From contig JASLCK010000092.1 in assembly GCA_030151865.1 (NCBI GenBank), positions 1 to 16,271 on the forward strand: a stretch of 16,271 nucleotides of DNA. The letters are read 5' to 3'. Made by a program: the position numbers and the translations under genes. The stretch is from Rhodospirillaceae bacterium. GTDB lineage: Bacteria; Pseudomonadota; Alphaproteobacteria; Rhodospirillales; Magnetospirillaceae. The notes beneath the pieces were generated by a model. That model worked only from the letters and a program-made list of their open reading frames with translations, did no database searches and was not told the origin of the DNA. Shown piece by piece: positions 14,896-16,271 of the stretch (the first letter of the stretch is position 1; each line of letters begins with the position of its first letter).

Positions 14896-15075
14896 ATGGA
14901 TCACCAACAACAGGAAGGGGCGACTGCTCCGCCGCCGCAACGCCCGTCTTGCCAGGACAGTGCGTCATACGACGATACGGTTTCGTCCCACGCCAACACC
15001 TGGCATGAGCCCGAGCGCAATCACGACGGTTTTACGCCGCATTATGATTCCTTCATGCGGATTGTCCGGCGCTAG
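14896..15075 (+). CDS. Short histidine-rich ORF, 59 residues, unknown function
   Basis: A GGGAGG ribosome binding site sits six bases before the ATG, and a strong terminator begins 18 bases after the TAG, so this looks like a genuine short gene. The product is hydrophilic with no signal peptide or membrane helix. It starts MDHQQQ, has a PPPQRP stretch at 12-17, one cysteine (19), five histidines (3, 32, 37, 43, 49), two tryptophan/tyrosine-flanked acidic stretches, and ends in FMRIVRR. I recognise no family. Upstream, GGACC (14804-14808) and GGTCC (14819-14823) could form a leader hairpin. I could not identify a promoter in 14762-14895. The alternative is a chance frame in a small RNA transcript. 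Confidence 0.6.
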   Translation: MDHQQQEGATAPPPQRPSCQDSASYDDTVSSHANTWHEPERNHDGFTPHYDSFMRIVRR

Positions 15076-15093
15076 GGCTGGCGATACAGTCTG

Positions 15094-15124
15094 AAAACCC
15101 GCTCCGATCCGGGGCGGGTTTTTT
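15094..15124 (+). terminator. Strong intrinsic terminator after the 59-residue ORF
   Basis: CCCGCTCCG (15098-15106) pairs with CGGGGCGGG (15110-15118, one G-T pair) around ATC, extended by A/T pairs and followed by six T (15119-15124). It separates the short ORF from the TPR gene, whose ATG is 10 bases further on. Confidence 0.9.
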
Positions 15125-15133
15125 ATTGGGGCA

Positions 15134-16261
15134 ATGGATAGTCCGGTGATGATGGATCCCACTCTTTCCCTGGCATTTTCTCTGGTCAAGGCCGGGCGGT
15201 TCGACGAAGCGGTGGCGTTGGCCAAACGGTTGGCCTCGACCCAGTCACGCAATGCCGGGGTGATCCATGCTTTGGGCGGGATCTATGATCTGTCGCACCG
15301 TTTCGACGAAGCGCTGCGCTGCTTTCAGCGCGCGGTCAAATTGGCCCCCCAGGAACCGGCCTTTCATTGCGATCTGGCCTATGCGCTGCTGTCCCAAGGC
15401 CAGTTCCGCCAGGGCTGGGCCGAACATGAATGGCGCCATCCTGACATTCCCGGTCCGGCCCCACGCTGGAAGGGCCAGCCGATCACGGGCAAAACCCTGC
15501 TGATCCGGCCCGAGCAGGGTTATGGCGATTGCCTGTTCTTTCTGCGCTATGCCCGTTTGCTGGCAAGCCAAGGGGTCAAGGTCATCCTGGGCACCTATCC
15601 GCCCTTGGAACGATTGCTGGCAGGGTGCCCAGAGATTGCCACCATGGTGCCGGGTCAGGCGGTTCCGGCTTTCGATTACTGGTGTCCGATGGGCAGCTTG
15701 CCTCATCTGTGCGGCACTCACCGGGCCGAACAGATTCCGCCCGCACCCTATCTTGCGCCCGCCGCCGATCTGACCGGGCAATGGGAAACCCGTCTGGCCG
15801 AACGGTTGGGGGCGGGGAAGCGTTTGCGGGTCGGCGTCGCCTGGGCGGGCAGCCCCGCCTTTGGCGGCGATGGTGACCGCTCGCCGGGTTTTGCGCCGTT
15901 GCGGCCCTTGCTGGCGGTGCCTGGCGTGTCGTGGGTCAGCTTGCAGATCGGCCCCCGTGCGGCGGATGGGGCGGGATCCTTGTTGGATGTGTCCGCCGAT
16001 ATTCATGATTTCGCCGATACCGCTGCCGTGATGAGCCGCTTGGATCTGGTGATTTCGTCCGACACGTCGACCGCCAATCTGGCGGGCGCGTTGGGATTGC
16101 CGGTGTGGGTGGCGCTGTCTTGGCTGCCCGATTGGCGCTGGATGCATGGCCGGGCCGACAGTTCCTGGTATGGCTCGGCCCGTCTCTATCGTCAGGCCCG
16201 TCCGGGTGACTGGGCGTCGGTGTTCGACGCCATGGCCACCGATCTGGTCACCTTGACCTGA
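15134..16261 (+). CDS. TPR protein with GT-B/glycosyltransferase-9-like C-terminal domain
   Basis: This 375-residue protein has TPR-like helical repeats (about 8-100), including the pattern ALGGIYDLSHRFDEALRCFQRAVKLAPQEP. A C-terminal GT-B-like domain follows with LLIRPEQGYGDCLFFLRYA (122-140), VGVAWAGSP (233-241), ISSDTSTANLAGALGLPVW (307-325) and PDWRW (332-336). This arrangement occurs in many alphaproteobacterial proteins annotated as TPR glycosyltransferases, but activity and acceptor are rarely established. Relatives usually have DTSVAHLAGALG; here Asn315 stands where that histidine is expected, which may affect catalysis. No polysaccharide or flagellar genes are nearby. The ATG at 15134 has GGGG unusually close. 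ATG 15149 or 15152 are alternatives, since the preferred start lies right behind a terminator and its promoter is unclear. Confidence 0.85.
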   Translation: MDSPVMMDPTLSLAFSLVKAGRFDEAVALAKRLASTQSRNAGVIHALGGIYDLSHRFDEALRCFQRAVKLAPQEPAFHCDLAYALLSQGQFRQGWAEHEWRHPDIPGPAPRWKGQPITGKTLLIRPEQGYGDCLFFLRYARLLASQGVKVILGTYPPLERLLAGCPEIATMVPGQAVPAFDYWCPMGSLPHLCGTHRAEQIPPAPYLAPAADLTGQWETRLAERLGAGKRLRVGVAWAGSPAFGGDGDRSPGFAPLRPLLAVPGVSWVSLQIGPRAADGAGSLLDVSADIHDFADTAAVMSRLDLVISSDTSTANLAGALGLPVWVALSWLPDWRWMHGRADSSWYGSARLYRQARPGDWASVFDAMATDLVTLT

Positions 16262-16271
16262 TCAGTGGGAC

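Overview
The window looks like the chromosome of a GC-rich alphaproteobacterium, most likely a member of the Rhodospirillales related to Magnetospirillum. The main evidence is a CcrM-type GANTC methyltransferase directly downstream of rnhB, which is a typical alphaproteobacterial pair. The sensory genes and the gpt and cheR sequences fit the same assignment. The genus is an inference. I see no insertion sequence, prophage, CRISPR array or sign of recent transfer. Most of the window is ordinary chromosomal housekeeping and signalling DNA.

Layout. Positions 1-24 are the 5' end of a tRNA-Arg gene on the minus strand. Positions 94-268 hold a previously unnamed candidate small RNA gene, also minus: a promoter-like box, a 17-bp closing stem with inner hairpins, and a terminator with a U-tract. 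An outer-membrane-type lipoprotein follows on the plus strand (282-1400) and ends at a strong terminator. Then come three minus-strand genes that may form one unit: a GGT-fold Ntn hydrolase lacking the usual gamma-glutamyl-binding residues (3270-4856), an AraC-type regulator (2488-3261) and an S15/CocE-like hydrolase (1483-2385). Xanthine phosphoribosyltransferase (gpt, 5110-5580) has an attenuator-like hairpin in its leader. It is convergent with a solitary cheR (5620-6444), and a small one-helix membrane protein gene (6527-6703) lies upstream of cheR.

The central plus-strand operon (6942-10301) encodes a periplasmic solute-binding protein, a hybrid histidine kinase with receiver and HPt domains, and a small helix-hairpin-helix protein. 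The genes are separated by only 1-2 nt. The binding protein probably presents a ligand to the kinase, and no partner output regulator is present in the window. Facing it is a minus-strand operon of a Kef-type antiporter, rnhB and ccrM (13394 down to 10326). The antiporter and rnhB overlap by one base. Three GANTC sites sit in two perfect palindromes just upstream of ccrM, which suggests self-regulation by methylation.

The last part of the plus strand carries an eight-helix membrane protein ending in a PAS domain with no output domain (13565-14761). A 59-codon histidine-rich ORF follows, with a strong ribosome binding site and its own terminator (14896-15075). The window closes with a TPR protein fused to a GT-B-like domain (15134-16261). 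The other gaps between genes are all under 300 bases.
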